Shown here in pieces: positions 18,030-26,663 of a DNA stretch of 42,169 nucleotides. Numbering within the stretch: the first letter of the stretch is position 1; every line of letters begins with the position of its first letter. The position numbers and the translations under genes were made by a program. Location: positions 1 through 42,169 of the IMG/VR virus record IMGVR_UViG_3300037042_003858. One strand, 5' to 3'. The DNA is from a virus. The notes below the pieces were generated by a model, which was not told the origin of the DNA, did not search any database, and saw nothing but the letters and a program-made list of their open reading frames with translations.

Positions 18030-19277
18030 TTACGACGTGGTGATGAATTTCCCCACGCAGTGAGCATTCGGCTGCTTGAAAATTACTGCGCCCGTCTCGG
18101 TGATTTCGTCGATCCGGCGATGGTAACCGTCCTGCACCACGTTCTGCTTGACACGGGTATCCATGCCGTTGTATGGCTGCCAGGTCAGAAACCGGGTATC
18201 CACCGAGAAATACCGGTTGATACCACCAGCCACACGCGCCGACAAATGCTCCATCAACTTCAACTTGATGGTGCCAAACGGACTGTCCCACTCGTTCCAG
18301 GTCAAGCCGAGATTGGCTCCGGTTCCCATCTTGGCGTTGAACCGGACGCGCCCCATGTTCCAAAGGGATATGCCCGTCGCCAGCTCCTTGGGATAGAACA
18401 CCAGCACGTTTTCGATGTGCTGCGGCTCTTGTTCCGCGAAGAACATCATCTCGAAGTTCTTGGTCATCTCCGGCTCGGTCAGATCGGTGTCGGTCAGAAT
18501 GTGATCGGCATCAGCAACCGAGTCCATCCACGGGAAGAATCCCCAGCCGAATTGCACCTGGTTGGCCGCCGCCGCACCGTCGGGATCGAGGTCGGTGTAT
18601 GTGCCGAGTGTGGACAGAGCAACTGCACGGCCCTTCATGCCCCACAGCGCCTTGTACTCCCGCTGTTTGACGTGCTCGATGAAGAACAACTTGTTTTTCT
18701 GGTATGGGTAGTCCTTCGGCGTGAAGTACGAATCGGCATTCTCCGCTTCCTCGGAGAACTCAATGGATGTGCTGTGTGTGTGCAGGTAGTGTGTCCGCTG
18801 CACTTCGGTTACGGTCTTCGCACGCGGATATGGGCCGCCCTGCTCAATGTAGGCCGAGAGAATCATCAACTCGTCGCCCACTGCCCCAGCCGTGGATGTG
18901 CCCGAATCGACGTTCGCCCATACAGTCCAGGTGTCAGTAGAAAGCGAAACACACATGTGACGGCCACCGCCGGCTGTCTTGTTGTAGATGATGTCGCGGC
19001 TGGCGGCATACTGTCCCGTGCCAGACGCGAAAACAATCGAAGTCGCGCCTGCGGCATACGCCGTGGCCACCGTGGTCCAGTTCTTCAACAGCAAGTCCTC
19101 GCCGACTTTCGGCTGGAGCGTGCCGATGGATTTGCTTTTCTTGAGTTTGGCAACGAACGAGAACCCCATCGCACTGCCCGTGATGACCGCCAGCGCCTTA
19201 TCCACAAATAGAGTCGGGATAAGTGCCGACTGTGCGCCGTGAGTGGTTCGCTGCCCCGTGGTTACTGTCTGTGACAT
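18030..19277 (-). CDS. Major capsid protein
   Basis: 415 aa, no signal peptide, directly downstream of the scaffold-like gene with a strong GGGGGAAG site before the ATG. A small insertion-like domain lies at about 58-95 (VGEDLLLKNWTTVATAYAAG, then SIVFASGTGQ). EEAENADSYF and a long central helix region follow, and a beta-rich C-terminus ends VKQNVVQDGYHRRIDEITET. It resembles the SU10-type (DUF5309) HK97-fold capsid proteins as I remember them. Size, place between scaffold and connector genes, and absence of other candidates support the call. Confidence 0.82.
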   Translation of the reverse strand: MSQTVTTGQRTTHGAQSALIPTLFVDKALAVITGSAMGFSFVAKLKKSKSIGTLQPKVGEDLLLKNWTTVATAYAAGATSIVFASGTGQYAASRDIIYNKTAGGGRHMCVSLSTDTWTVWANVDSGTSTAGAVGDELMILSAYIEQGGPYPRAKTVTEVQRTHYLHTHSTSIEFSEEAENADSYFTPKDYPYQKNKLFFIEHVKQREYKALWGMKGRAVALSTLGTYTDLDPDGAAAANQVQFGWGFFPWMDSVADADHILTDTDLTEPEMTKNFEMMFFAEQEPQHIENVLVFYPKELATGISLWNMGRVRFNAKMGTGANLGLTWNEWDSPFGTIKLKLMEHLSARVAGGINRYFSVDTRFLTWQPYNGMDTRVKQNVVQDGYHRRIDEITETGAVIFKQPNAHCVGKFITTS

Positions 19278-19314
19278 AACTTACTTCCCCCTATGTCTTC
19301 ATTCCCTTGTTGAC

Positions 19315-20211
19315 TTACTGAAAGATCGTGCCGCCAGGTCCGTTGATTTCAGCGGCCATCTTATTGGCCCATTCCTCGTCCGGGTTAGTCACCTTTTGAC
19401 GCGGTGCTCCGCCCATCGAGGGGGTCTGTGCAACCTTTCCTCGTGCAATTTCCTCCGCCGACACAACTGTCTGCGCCGCTTCGGGAATCCCCTGCGTATG
19501 CGCCGCGAAATACAACGCATTGCGACAGTCCTTCCATGCCATTGCGAGATCCGGCTGATGCGCCCAATTACCGTGGGCCAAAAAGACCTTTTTGATTTGA
19601 TCCTCTTTCAGCCCCAGTGATTTCCCGTAGTTGTAGGCGCGTTCCGTCGCAACGTCCATGTCGTGCTTCAGCTGGATTTGCTTGCGAATCTGATCCTGAC
19701 TTTGGAGTTGCGCCCGGTGCTCTGCTTCCCGCGATTGTGCGGCGCGATTGTCAATGATCCGGTCGGCCAGCGACAGGGCACGGAAATACGCTGTCGGACC
19801 AAGACGGTCGAGTTCCGTACTCGCAAAGTCCGCATCGTTGCTGCAACGATTCGCCCACGAAAGATGCCCGTTTTCCTTCTGGCGTTGCTGTTGGGTGTTG
19901 AATTCGTCAATCTTGCGTTGCGCCTCTTCGCGGGCCTCCAACTGCTGCACCCTGACCGCCTTTTCGATTTCCTGTTCGCTGAGCGGAGGAATCGGGGCAA
20001 GTTCCGGCGCGGCATCTGGCGCGGGTGTGACTTCCGGCTCTGCCGGGGGTGTTTCCTCTGGAACGGACGGCTCTGCAATCACGGCATCCGGCGTCACAAC
20101 CTCTTCCGCAACCGGTGTGGGTTCTGGTGAAGGTGTTGACGCTGGCTCCGGCTCTGTACTGGCCGACGCAAATGGATCGTTCGTTGGGAATACCACCTTG
20201 TCGTCACTCAT
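19315..20211 (-). CDS. Capsid scaffolding protein
   Basis: 298 aa. Residues 1-75 are a disordered Pro/Glu/Ala-rich acidic region (TPSPEPTPVAEEVVTPD). Residues 78-115 form a charged coiled coil (LSEQEIEKAVRVQQLEAREE). The C-terminus is helical with basic residues near the end, as in many scaffolding proteins that bind the capsid protein. It sits just before the major capsid gene, the standard order. Start overlaps the previous stop as ATGA. No protease motif was seen, so prohead maturation would not use a protease encoded here. Confidence 0.78.
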   Translation of the reverse strand: MSDDKVVFPTNDPFASASTEPEPASTPSPEPTPVAEEVVTPDAVIAEPSVPEETPPAEPEVTPAPDAAPELAPIPPLSEQEIEKAVRVQQLEAREEAQRKIDEFNTQQQRQKENGHLSWANRCSNDADFASTELDRLGPTAYFRALSLADRIIDNRAAQSREAEHRAQLQSQDQIRKQIQLKHDMDVATERAYNYGKSLGLKEDQIKKVFLAHGNWAHQPDLAMAWKDCRNALYFAAHTQGIPEAAQTVVSAEEIARGKVAQTPSMGGAPRQKVTNPDEEWANKMAAEINGPGGTIFQ

Positions 20212-20645
20212 GACGTTTTCTCCTTCGTTGACCGCGTTCGCAGCGCGTCAACGGCGGCCCGAACACCAGTCTTGTGAGTGCTGGTCAGTTTTTCGATCCC
20301 GTGAATCTGGGCGCGAAGCAGCTTGATTTCAACGGCGTGCTGGTAAGCCCGTTGCGATTTGGCCACAACCTCATCGGCCAGTCCCTCGGTCAGCCGCCGT
20401 TCGATTTCGGACATCTGATTGAGCAAGGCCCGTCCTGCCGCCAAGTCCGGCAATCCCGCCAGGTCTTCGGTTGTCTTGCGGAGATTGCGCCACTCGGTCA
20501 AAATGGGGGCGAGTTCCCGCTCGGACAGTTTGCCTTCGCTCAGTTTGTTTGAGAGTTCATCCAGCCGCCGCGCCCGTTGCAGCGTGGTTTCCGCTTCCCG
20601 TGGCGTCTGAAAGAAGGTCCCAATTTCGATGCCGGCAACTTTCAT
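20208..20645 (-). CDS. Helical protein upstream of scaffold (145 aa)
   Basis: Start ATG at 20645 overlaps the stop of the 189-aa gene as ATGA; the frame stays open upstream but without support. After MKVAGIEIGTFFQTPREAET the protein is nearly all charged helix (LQRARRLDELSNKLSEGKLS, then SEIERRLTEGLADEVVAKSQ). It could be a second scaffold-like or chaperone component. No recognised family. Confidence 0.55.
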   Translation of the reverse strand: MKVAGIEIGTFFQTPREAETTLQRARRLDELSNKLSEGKLSERELAPILTEWRNLRKTTEDLAGLPDLAAGRALLNQMSEIERRLTEGLADEVVAKSQRAYQHAVEIKLLRAQIHGIEKLTSTHKTGVRAAVDALRTRSTKEKTS

Positions 20646-21211
20646 GGGTAACTGTTCTCCACGAACATCAAATAGAGGATGTAGATCGCATTCAGCGGCA
20701 GTAATCCCCCGCCCGGTCCAGCGGCGGCAACATCCCGCCATTCGGCCTCTTCTGCGATCAGTGCAAACTTCACGCGGAACAGATTGCCAATGCCCATCGT
20801 GTCGGCGTCAAAGTATGTTGTAGATGTCATGGAATCGGCCTTCGTATTCATAACATCTTCTTCTTTTTTCGCCACACCTCCGATCTTCCACCATGTGCTG
20901 TCGTAGGGTGAGTCAAACTTCGACTGAATTTCATACCCGATCGTGTCGATGGTCGAAGTTGTGTCCACGGTTTTGTAGAACAACCGGGCCTTGCAGACAG
21001 TCCATGCCTGCGTTACCCCAAACGTCGGCGAGTAGAAAATCAGGGAGTCGTTCACCGTGTCATCTGCACCATCGAGATAACTCGCCGTGTCGATGGTCCC
21101 CGGCGTGAATGTTATCACTTTCTGAAAGTAGCCGTCACCGGCCACAGCGCCGGACGCCATGCAGCACAGCACGGCAACCAGCGCCACCGTTGGCGTCCAG
21201 CGCGTCATCAC
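20642..21211 (-). CDS. Signal-peptide late protein (189 aa)
   Basis: MMTRWTPTVALVAVLCCMASGAVAG is a signal sequence with an A-V-A cleavage site. The mature part is beta-rich with many Asp-Thr pairs (TVDTTSTIDTIGYEI) and ends in a hydrophobic YILYLMFVEN. It is coupled to the preceding signal-peptide gene by ATGA and probably forms a pair with it: both are similar in size and composition. Its position between portal and scaffold modules is unusual for an exported protein. Function unknown. Confidence 0.6.
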   Translation of the reverse strand: MMTRWTPTVALVAVLCCMASGAVAGDGYFQKVITFTPGTIDTASYLDGADDTVNDSLIFYSPTFGVTQAWTVCKARLFYKTVDTTSTIDTIGYEIQSKFDSPYDSTWWKIGGVAKKEEDVMNTKADSMTSTTYFDADTMGIGNLFRVKFALIAEEAEWRDVAAAGPGGGLLPLNAIYILYLMFVENSYP

Positions 21212-21807
21212 TTGTTCACCTCATCAATGAGATAGACGTTCCAGCCGCAGGCCGCATCCGCCGTTGAGTCGGCATCGTCCATGCTCAAGACGAACCTCCC
21301 GATCCCGGCACTGACGGCGATATGGCCATAAAGGTGAAGTGAGTCGCTGGGAATGTCGGACCCGGCCCCTGTGCCGTTGATGACGCTATCGAGCGGCGGA
21401 AAGTAGAACTGGTAGCACGTGGTATTGGCCTTGTGCGTTTTCGCCATCACGAAATCTTTGACCAGTACCCAATTCCATCGGTTGTATCCCGAAGTGATCG
21501 AATCCTTGACCGCAATAGAACCTTCCGGCGCAGTCATCAGCGCGATGTGAAACGTGTCGGCGTTCCAAGCGGCGGTTGAGTCGCGATCTGGTTCAATGCA
21601 CACCATATATCCAGCGCCGACAGGCAGTTTGAACACCGGACTAACTTGAGCAAGACTGGATTTGTGATCGCTGCCAAGACTCGCACCCGACGCAACAGCG
21701 AAATTGTGCTTGAATGGGCCTTTTGGAGTGACGGCCTGCCCCGCCGAAAAGGACATCACGACAAAGGCAACCAGCGCAATCAGTACGACAATTCTCTTCA
21801 CTTGCAT
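21208..21807 (-). CDS. Signal-peptide late protein (about 199 aa)
   Basis: The frame is open from 21900, but MQVKRIVVLIALVAFVVMSF from the ATG at 21807 is an obvious signal sequence, so translation probably begins there or at the GTG at 21801, which overlaps the stop of the 32-aa gene as GTGA and has an AAAGGGGGA site at a better distance. Mature protein beta-rich with Asp-Ser and Asp-Thr pairs (DRDSTAAWNADTFHI) and resembles the next gene product. No recognised family. Confidence 0.6.
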   Translation of the reverse strand: MQVKRIVVLIALVAFVVMSFSAGQAVTPKGPFKHNFAVASGASLGSDHKSSLAQVSPVFKLPVGAGYMVCIEPDRDSTAAWNADTFHIALMTAPEGSIAVKDSITSGYNRWNWVLVKDFVMAKTHKANTTCYQFYFPPLDSVINGTGAGSDIPSDSLHLYGHIAVSAGIGRFVLSMDDADSTADAACGWNVYLIDEVNK

Positions 21808-21896
21808 CCCCCTTTGGTCTTGCCGCCCTTCGGCGGAAATTTGTTGTCTGGAAACTTCTTTTCGATCTTGTCCTTCTTGACTTTCGACCTCGCCAC
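21798..21896 (-). CDS. Lysine-rich small protein (32 aa)
   Basis: A GTG at 21896 follows a GGGAGG site (21901-21906) by four bases. The frame encodes 32 residues, ten of them Lys (VARSKVKKDKIEKKFPDNKF...), and its stop overlaps a start of the next gene as GTGA. It is the first possible gene after the terminator at 21925-21978. Short and basic, it could bind nucleic acid or act only as a leader that couples translation. A chance frame is possible. Confidence 0.4.
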   Translation of the reverse strand: MARSKVKKDKIEKKFPDNKFPPKGGKTKGGCK

Positions 21897-21924
21897 ACAA
21901 CCTCCCTTCAACTCCGTTGAGCCG

Positions 21925-21978
21925 AAAAAGGGTCTTGCCGTTCTCTGCCTGCTGGGTAGCGGCAGAGTGGCAAGACCC
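21925..21978 (-). terminator. Strong Rho-independent terminator inside the late region
   Basis: On the minus strand a 10-bp perfect stem (GGGTCTTGCC with GGCAAGACCC, 21969-21978 with 21930-21939) is extended by a second 7-bp stem (CTCTGCC with GGCAGAG) and followed by TTTTTC. It lies between the portal/163-aa genes and the capsid block, so it would reduce or gate expression of all genes downstream. No promoter fits in the 28 bases between it and the next start. Confidence 0.8.
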
Positions 21979-22039
21979 AGACTTTCGTCGTCGCGCAGCG
22001 GATCAGGCTTGCGACATTTCGGCTATGGTTACGTCATCG

Positions 22040-22531
22040 TCACCTGGTAACTTCCACTGTCCCAATCGAAATGCTGTTGTCAAACGGGCTGATAATCAGC
22101 GCCGTCTTCGTGATCCCGAACTTCTTCAGACACACATCCCCGCTCAGAATCACATGCGTCAGTTTGCCCCGGTAAATCACACGCCGGTCGCCGTCCATGT
22201 TGATCGGCCCGCTCAACCGGCCATCACCGTTCGATACGCTATCCACAATGGCATTAAACATCCGCCCGCCCGCGTCAGGACTCTCCGGCCATTCCATCAT
22301 GGCCACTTCACCCGGAGCGCCCCCCTCGGTCATCTCAAGTATCTGCTTGTTGTACATCGCCTCGCGCATGGCCCTGGCCTTGGCATTGGCCTGGTCACAC
22401 GTCAGAACCACGTCTGTCCGGCTCCGGGTCACGACGGCCTGCAAAGATGCGTCCACGGTCTTGGGAAGCGGCACCTTTCCGGTTTGGGTAACGCGGCGGC
22501 GATCTCTGAAAATGTGTCCGGCTTTCTTCAC
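22040..22531 (-). CDS. Late protein of unknown function after portal (163 aa)
   Basis: Start overlaps the portal stop as ATGA. Basic N-terminus (MKKAGHIFRDRRRVTQTGKV), a helical part (CDQANAKARAMREAMYNKQI) and a C-terminal strand-rich part (RRVIYRGKLTHVILSGDVCL). It ends just before the terminator at 21925-21978. Position suggests a head-completion or portal-associated role; I recognise no motif. Confidence 0.6.
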   Translation of the reverse strand: MKKAGHIFRDRRRVTQTGKVPLPKTVDASLQAVVTRSRTDVVLTCDQANAKARAMREAMYNKQILEMTEGGAPGEVAMMEWPESPDAGGRMFNAIVDSVSNGDGRLSGPINMDGDRRVIYRGKLTHVILSGDVCLKKFGITKTALIISPFDNSISIGTVEVTR

Positions 22532-24504
22532 TGCCCCCCACCTTCTACCGCCGCCTGTTCGTTAGAGGCCGGCGCCGCCATCTCATCCGGTGGCGTCATT
22601 GTCGGTGCTTGTTGCAGCGGGGCTTCCGGCACCCCCGGTCGTGGCGGTGCCGCAGGCGGTGGTTGCCCCTGCATGTCACCCATTGACGCCTGCAATAGCG
22701 CCATTTGCTCTGGAACCGGCAGCAATTCACCCTTGAAACTGACACTGACCTTTGGTCCCTGCGGAACCGAAGCCGGTGCCGGTGGCGGTGGTTCTGGAGG
22801 CGGCGGCGGTGGCGAAGGCGCCGTCATCACCTGCTCAATCTTCCTGTCATCCATCCCCGCCATTTTCAGGTATTCCTCGATGAACACATTCTGCGCCTCG
22901 TCGCTGGACGCGATCCTTGGCAACTGCGACAAATCGCTCCATGCCTCCTTGATGCGCTCGAATCGCAATTGCCGCTGCACTACCCGCTCCGCCCCGTCAA
23001 ATTGCATGTGATACCCGCCCGGTATCGAATTGGGATCGGGCGTCATATTGACCGCCTGCGTGTCTTCCCAACCAACAAGTTCCGCCATTTGCGGAATCGT
23101 GATGTTGCTACCAAATAGTGAGGTCACCAGCGCCGCCATCTCGACCAGATATGTGTTTTCGTCGTAGCGCGCCCCAAAACCAAGATTCGTCTGCTGTTCC
23201 GACTGAAGAATACTCATCCCCTTGGCCGTTGGCGTCCCCGCTGGCTGCTGGCCCCGCGTAATCTCCGTCTGACTCGACATCCGCGTGATCTGATCGTCAG
23301 TAAACCCGTGCATCTCCATCATTCCAGACCCCGGAGGCGCAGATTCCCATTCATCAATCACTTCGCGCACATCCCGAACCGACTCCGGGATCTCAACCAC
23401 TGCGCCATACGGCAATCCCGCCGTGAGTTTCTCCTTGTCGATCAATCCTTCGCGGATAAACTTGATCCGGTTTCCGCTCTGTAACAACTGGTGCGCGTAT
23501 AGCGTCATCCAGAGCGAATCCAGCATACTCTTATCGCGAATCGTCGCCCACCACGGCTCACCCCAGAACCGTGATGCGCCCACACCCACGTTCCGGCGCA
23601 GTTGCGCCACCGGTTTGGTACGCAAATCGACGTTGTACAGCCGGGGCGACTGATCCATCTTGAAACTCAGGTCAATTTCGTAATTCCACAGACACGCCCA
23701 TCGCTTGTCTGAGTAGAACTCGGTCAGCACACCCACCCTCTGCGTGTCCGATCCCTGATAGGCAACGTCAACGTCTTTCTCGAACTGCTTCTGCCACTCG
23801 ACACCCTCCGATGTCATACCACTCTTGAGCTTTGCGATCCCGACCGCCGGATCAATCGCGTACCGTTTGGTCTCAATCCCGCGCTCAATCTCCGCCAGAT
23901 TCACAACCCGGTTGACGATAAAAAACTCTTTCGACAACAACGTATCACCGTTCGGCGGAGCCAGCGCCGCCCAGCATGGGATATATTCAAACCTCAGGCC
24001 ATCCCGCATCATGCGTTGCACCTGATTCGACAACCCCTGAATCTGACCATCCGGCCCAAACTGCGGCTGCCTGATCTGCTGATTCTCGTACCAGGCGTCC
24101 CAAAATGGCCGCACAAACCCGCACCCGTAATTGAGCTTGCCCCGCTCGCCATCGACATACGACGGGAAATACCCGCCCCGATCCATGCTGTTGTCGATCG
24201 CGCGCTCGTAAATGCGCGCCGCCCACTGGTTCTCTGTCAGATTTGCACGTAATGGCAAATAGGGCCGCTGAGGATGAACAGCCTGTATCTCCCTTGGAAG
24301 CAACCGTTCGATGAGTGGATTGACGTGGTTGACCTCTATCGACACCTCGTTCGAGTTGACAATCGGCGCAACCGTCTCATACGCATCCTTCGCCTCCAGC
24401 CACAACGCAACACGCTCCGACATCCCCTGACGGCATACCTTGATCGCCTCCTGGATCATGTCGATCGTGTCCGTTGTTCCCTGATCGACAGTCAGTTGGG
24501 TCAT
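22528..24504 (-). CDS. Portal protein
   Basis: 658 aa, typical portal length. Helical and charged N-terminus, then a core with YGCGFVRPFWDAWYEN and a MLDSLWMTLYAHQLLQSGNR helix, then TEITRGQQPAGTPTAKGMSI, a pattern seen in podovirus-type portals. A Pro-rich linker (PSPPPPPPEPPPPAP, about residue 570) leads to a low-complexity tail. The portal forms the dodecameric ring at the vertex through which terminase pumps DNA. Position right after terL and before scaffold and capsid agrees. Start overlaps the 59-aa gene stop as ATGA. Confidence 0.88.
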   Translation of the reverse strand: MTQLTVDQGTTDTIDMIQEAIKVCRQGMSERVALWLEAKDAYETVAPIVNSNEVSIEVNHVNPLIERLLPREIQAVHPQRPYLPLRANLTENQWAARIYERAIDNSMDRGGYFPSYVDGERGKLNYGCGFVRPFWDAWYENQQIRQPQFGPDGQIQGLSNQVQRMMRDGLRFEYIPCWAALAPPNGDTLLSKEFFIVNRVVNLAEIERGIETKRYAIDPAVGIAKLKSGMTSEGVEWQKQFEKDVDVAYQGSDTQRVGVLTEFYSDKRWACLWNYEIDLSFKMDQSPRLYNVDLRTKPVAQLRRNVGVGASRFWGEPWWATIRDKSMLDSLWMTLYAHQLLQSGNRIKFIREGLIDKEKLTAGLPYGAVVEIPESVRDVREVIDEWESAPPGSGMMEMHGFTDDQITRMSSQTEITRGQQPAGTPTAKGMSILQSEQQTNLGFGARYDENTYLVEMAALVTSLFGSNITIPQMAELVGWEDTQAVNMTPDPNSIPGGYHMQFDGAERVVQRQLRFERIKEAWSDLSQLPRIASSDEAQNVFIEEYLKMAGMDDRKIEQVMTAPSPPPPPPEPPPPAPASVPQGPKVSVSFKGELLPVPEQMALLQASMGDMQGQPPPAAPPRPGVPEAPLQQAPTMTPPDEMAAPASNEQAAVEGGGQ

Positions 24505-24680
24505 GCCCGGACCCTCTTGCGATTACAATAGACGCCCACCCGTGGCCGCGTATATCCAGCAGCTCCCATATCGTCGGCAACTCTGTCGGCCATCTCCTTG
24601 GTTGGATAATACATCACGGGGTCATCCTGCGGAACGGACATCATCCGCCAGTAAAGTTGCATAAACGCTGATTTTGTCAC
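24501..24680 (-). CDS. Small protein between terL and portal (59 aa)
   Basis: A GTG at 24680 overlaps the terL stop as GTGA, and its own stop overlaps the portal start as ATGA. The frame fills the space exactly. The product (VTKSAFMQLYWRMMSVPQDD...) has a helical start, a MADRVADDMGAAGYTRPRV segment like a small alpha/beta fold, and a basic tail CNRKRVRA. Coupling on both sides makes a real gene likely. No family recognised. Confidence 0.7.
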   Translation of the reverse strand: MTKSAFMQLYWRMMSVPQDDPVMYYPTKEMADRVADDMGAAGYTRPRVGVYCNRKRVRA

Positions 24681-26089
24681 GCAGCCGCCCTCTTGTACTT
24701 CCGTGAAAGACTCGCCGTCATCTTCGGCTCGTAGACGACAGGGATCGCCTGTCCCGCATACCTCGGATTCGTCTGCACAAAGTAACGCGCACAGGTTGCG
24801 AAATCGTCACGCTCGTCTATTGTCTGCCACCGATCCGCCTCACGCATTGCCTGAGTCTGCGGCTTCCAACTGTAGCGTGACAACTGATGCGCTGTCTCCG
24901 GGCACGTGTCCATAACCTCGAACATAGCCCGTTGTGTCGTCGGCGACTTCTCCAACGCCGTCTGCAACAGGTGAATTCCGCCGATCTTGTCGTCACTGGC
25001 GGGTTGGACGGGAATGCCATTCTCCTGATACTGCTGCTGGATAGACTTCCCTGTCTCGTTCTCCGCCCAACCCCAGTGACGATCAATCCAGAAGCGGCGG
25101 ATGTCTTCGTTGGCGGATACCGCCCGAATCAGGTCGCAAATCTCAGGGATCGGCACGCGGTAAATCGCCTCACGATACGAATACATGCGCTGGTCTTGAT
25201 CCACCGCACACCAGAGCAGATGATGACCCTTGGTACGGGATGGGTGTGGATCGACAATGAGGGACTTCGTGGAATCACGCAGTCGCCTGGCATCGAATAG
25301 CACTATCCGCCCGTCATACATCGGGTAGACTTGCCCGCCCGCTTGAGTCCAGACCCCACTCTCGCGGATCTCGCGTTGTTCTGGGGGCAACGTGTCGAGG
25401 TATGTCTGGATCACCTCTTTACTCAGGACAGGGTTGTCCCAGATCGTGCCAGTGAAACACTCATATCCGGTTTCGCCCCGCTCCCAGCGCATCCAGATTT
25501 CGTCGTATTCCCATGCCGCACGTCCGAGCAGGGGCGTGTAGGCTATCAGGAATTGCGGCTCGATACCCGGCCCGATACGGGCGCCAGCCTCACGGTACAC
25601 CTCAAGCTGCCCGTGCTCGTCGAATATGTTTAGGTGCACTTCGGCACCAGCATAGGCTTGTGTGCCGCGTGATGTGTCGCCCAGGTTGTAGGACAGGAAC
25701 TTGATTGTTGAACCGTTCTTAAACGACAGTAGCCTCTCGCCCGCCTTGTAGACTTCGTCAAACGCGCCGCCCGTGTCTTTAGGATCGAGGTAGCGCCGGA
25801 ACTTAGGCCGGATTACGTCAGTCCAGTGCGGCCCATCGTACCCATCCATGTAAAACCGGATGGAAACGGGAGGCTTTGGAGTATCGCGGTGGGGGTGGGT
25901 GTGCGTCGCCCACCAAAGAGCCTCCTTGACGATTAGGTCTGTCTTGCCAAATCGGTTACCCGTCGCCAAGAACCGCACACGCGCCGTTGACTCGTGACAC
26001 GCGAGCTGCTTCGGGCTAGGCGTGTAGGCGCGAGAGTCAGCTTGTGATTGAGCCTTGGCCGTCCGCCGATCCAGAGTTAGTTGAGCCAT
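24677..26089 (-). CDS. terL: Terminase large subunit (packaging ATPase and nuclease)
   Basis: 470 aa from the ATG at 26089; the open frame continues upstream through the terS gene in another frame, which is not coding. Walker A is GNRFGKT (44-50) and Walker B LNIFDE (153-158), with AYTPLLG (184-190) as the coupling motif. The nuclease half begins at LIVDPHPSR (D280), with a further acidic site at IDRHWGW. It pumps DNA into the procapsid and cuts it. It overlaps terS by 53 bases and the 59-aa gene by 4. Intact by length and motifs. Confidence 0.92.
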   Translation of the reverse strand: MAQLTLDRRTAKAQSQADSRAYTPSPKQLACHESTARVRFLATGNRFGKTDLIVKEALWWATHTHPHRDTPKPPVSIRFYMDGYDGPHWTDVIRPKFRRYLDPKDTGGAFDEVYKAGERLLSFKNGSTIKFLSYNLGDTSRGTQAYAGAEVHLNIFDEHGQLEVYREAGARIGPGIEPQFLIAYTPLLGRAAWEYDEIWMRWERGETGYECFTGTIWDNPVLSKEVIQTYLDTLPPEQREIRESGVWTQAGGQVYPMYDGRIVLFDARRLRDSTKSLIVDPHPSRTKGHHLLWCAVDQDQRMYSYREAIYRVPIPEICDLIRAVSANEDIRRFWIDRHWGWAENETGKSIQQQYQENGIPVQPASDDKIGGIHLLQTALEKSPTTQRAMFEVMDTCPETAHQLSRYSWKPQTQAMREADRWQTIDERDDFATCARYFVQTNPRYAGQAIPVVYEPKMTASLSRKYKRAAA

Positions 26090-26540
26090 CACTGCAAGCT
26101 CTTCGCTTGGCGATAATGGCCCGGAGCTGGTCGTCACTGAGTTTGTCAAGGGCTGCCTGTAGTTGTTCGGGGGTGGCGTCTTCAAGCCTGACGCTGTGCT
26201 GCTGCTTGTCTTCGAGAACGCCAAGACCATGGCCAAGCTTAAGAGCAACCTGAGCACAGGGGGCCATGGCCGGGTCATCCATCCCGCGTTCAATCGCCGC
26301 GACCTGCTTCTTCCCGAGGCTCCGGTAGGAAGCTCGCATATTTTGAACCCATGTCGTCCTGCGGAGTCGAGTAATTCGGTCGTAACTCGTTGAGGTGCTA
26401 CAACCTGCATAATCGGCGGCGGACTGATACGTCCAGTCTGGGTTATCCTGAACGTGTGCAACGAGTTTTGAATCCAACTCGTCGAAGTCATTGGAAGCCT
26501 TGATATTCGGAAGCTTTCGCCCTTGCGCCACACCCACCAC
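26037..26540 (-). CDS. terS: Terminase small subunit (DNA-recognition)
   Basis: 167 aa, GTG start; two further GTG codons follow within four codons and the second is better spaced from the GAAGG site. Residues 27-60 hold a helix-turn-helix (WTYQSAADYAGCSTSTSYDR), followed by helical oligomerisation segments (SLGKKQVAAIERGMDDPAMA) and a C-terminal tail rich in Ser and Gly. Small terminases bind the packaging site and load the large subunit. First gene after the late promoter at 26574-26601 and directly before terL, as usual. Confidence 0.82.
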   Translation of the reverse strand: MVGVAQGRKLPNIKASNDFDELDSKLVAHVQDNPDWTYQSAADYAGCSTSTSYDRITRLRRTTWVQNMRASYRSLGKKQVAAIERGMDDPAMAPCAQVALKLGHGLGVLEDKQQHSVRLEDATPEQLQAALDKLSDDQLRAIIAKRRACSDGSTNSGSADGQGSITS

Positions 26541-26547
26541 CGCCTTC

Positions 26548-26568
26548 GACGCACAAGTTCTGTGCGTC
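26548..26568. promoter_or_regulatory. Perfect inverted repeat at the late transcription start
   Basis: GACGCACA, a 5-base spacer and TGTGCGTC form a perfect 8-bp inverted repeat. It begins where transcription from the minus promoter should start (about 26567). It could be an operator or, in the RNA, a 5' hairpin that protects the late message. Confidence 0.55.
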
Positions 26569-26573
26569 TGTGG

Positions 26574-26601
26574 TTTATACGCAACAGTTTGTGGAAGTCA
26601 A
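26574..26601 (-). promoter_or_regulatory. Sigma70-like promoter of the late operon
   Basis: On the minus strand TTGACT (26596-26601), a 16-base spacer and TATAAA (26574-26579). It lies 34 bases before terS and points at the whole structural operon. Confidence 0.65.
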
Positions 26602-26663
26602 GGGGGAAAGTGGTTCGAATGAGCCAATCGGCTGTTTATTTCGCATCGGGGTGCAGATTTTCC

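Noticed and set aside
18018-19211. 397-codon plus-strand frame
   Set aside because: Shadow of the capsid gene on the other strand; high Arg/His content typical of antisense frames.
26090-26584. Upstream extension of the terL frame to 26584
   Set aside because: It covers terS in another frame, has no terminase motifs and includes the late promoter.
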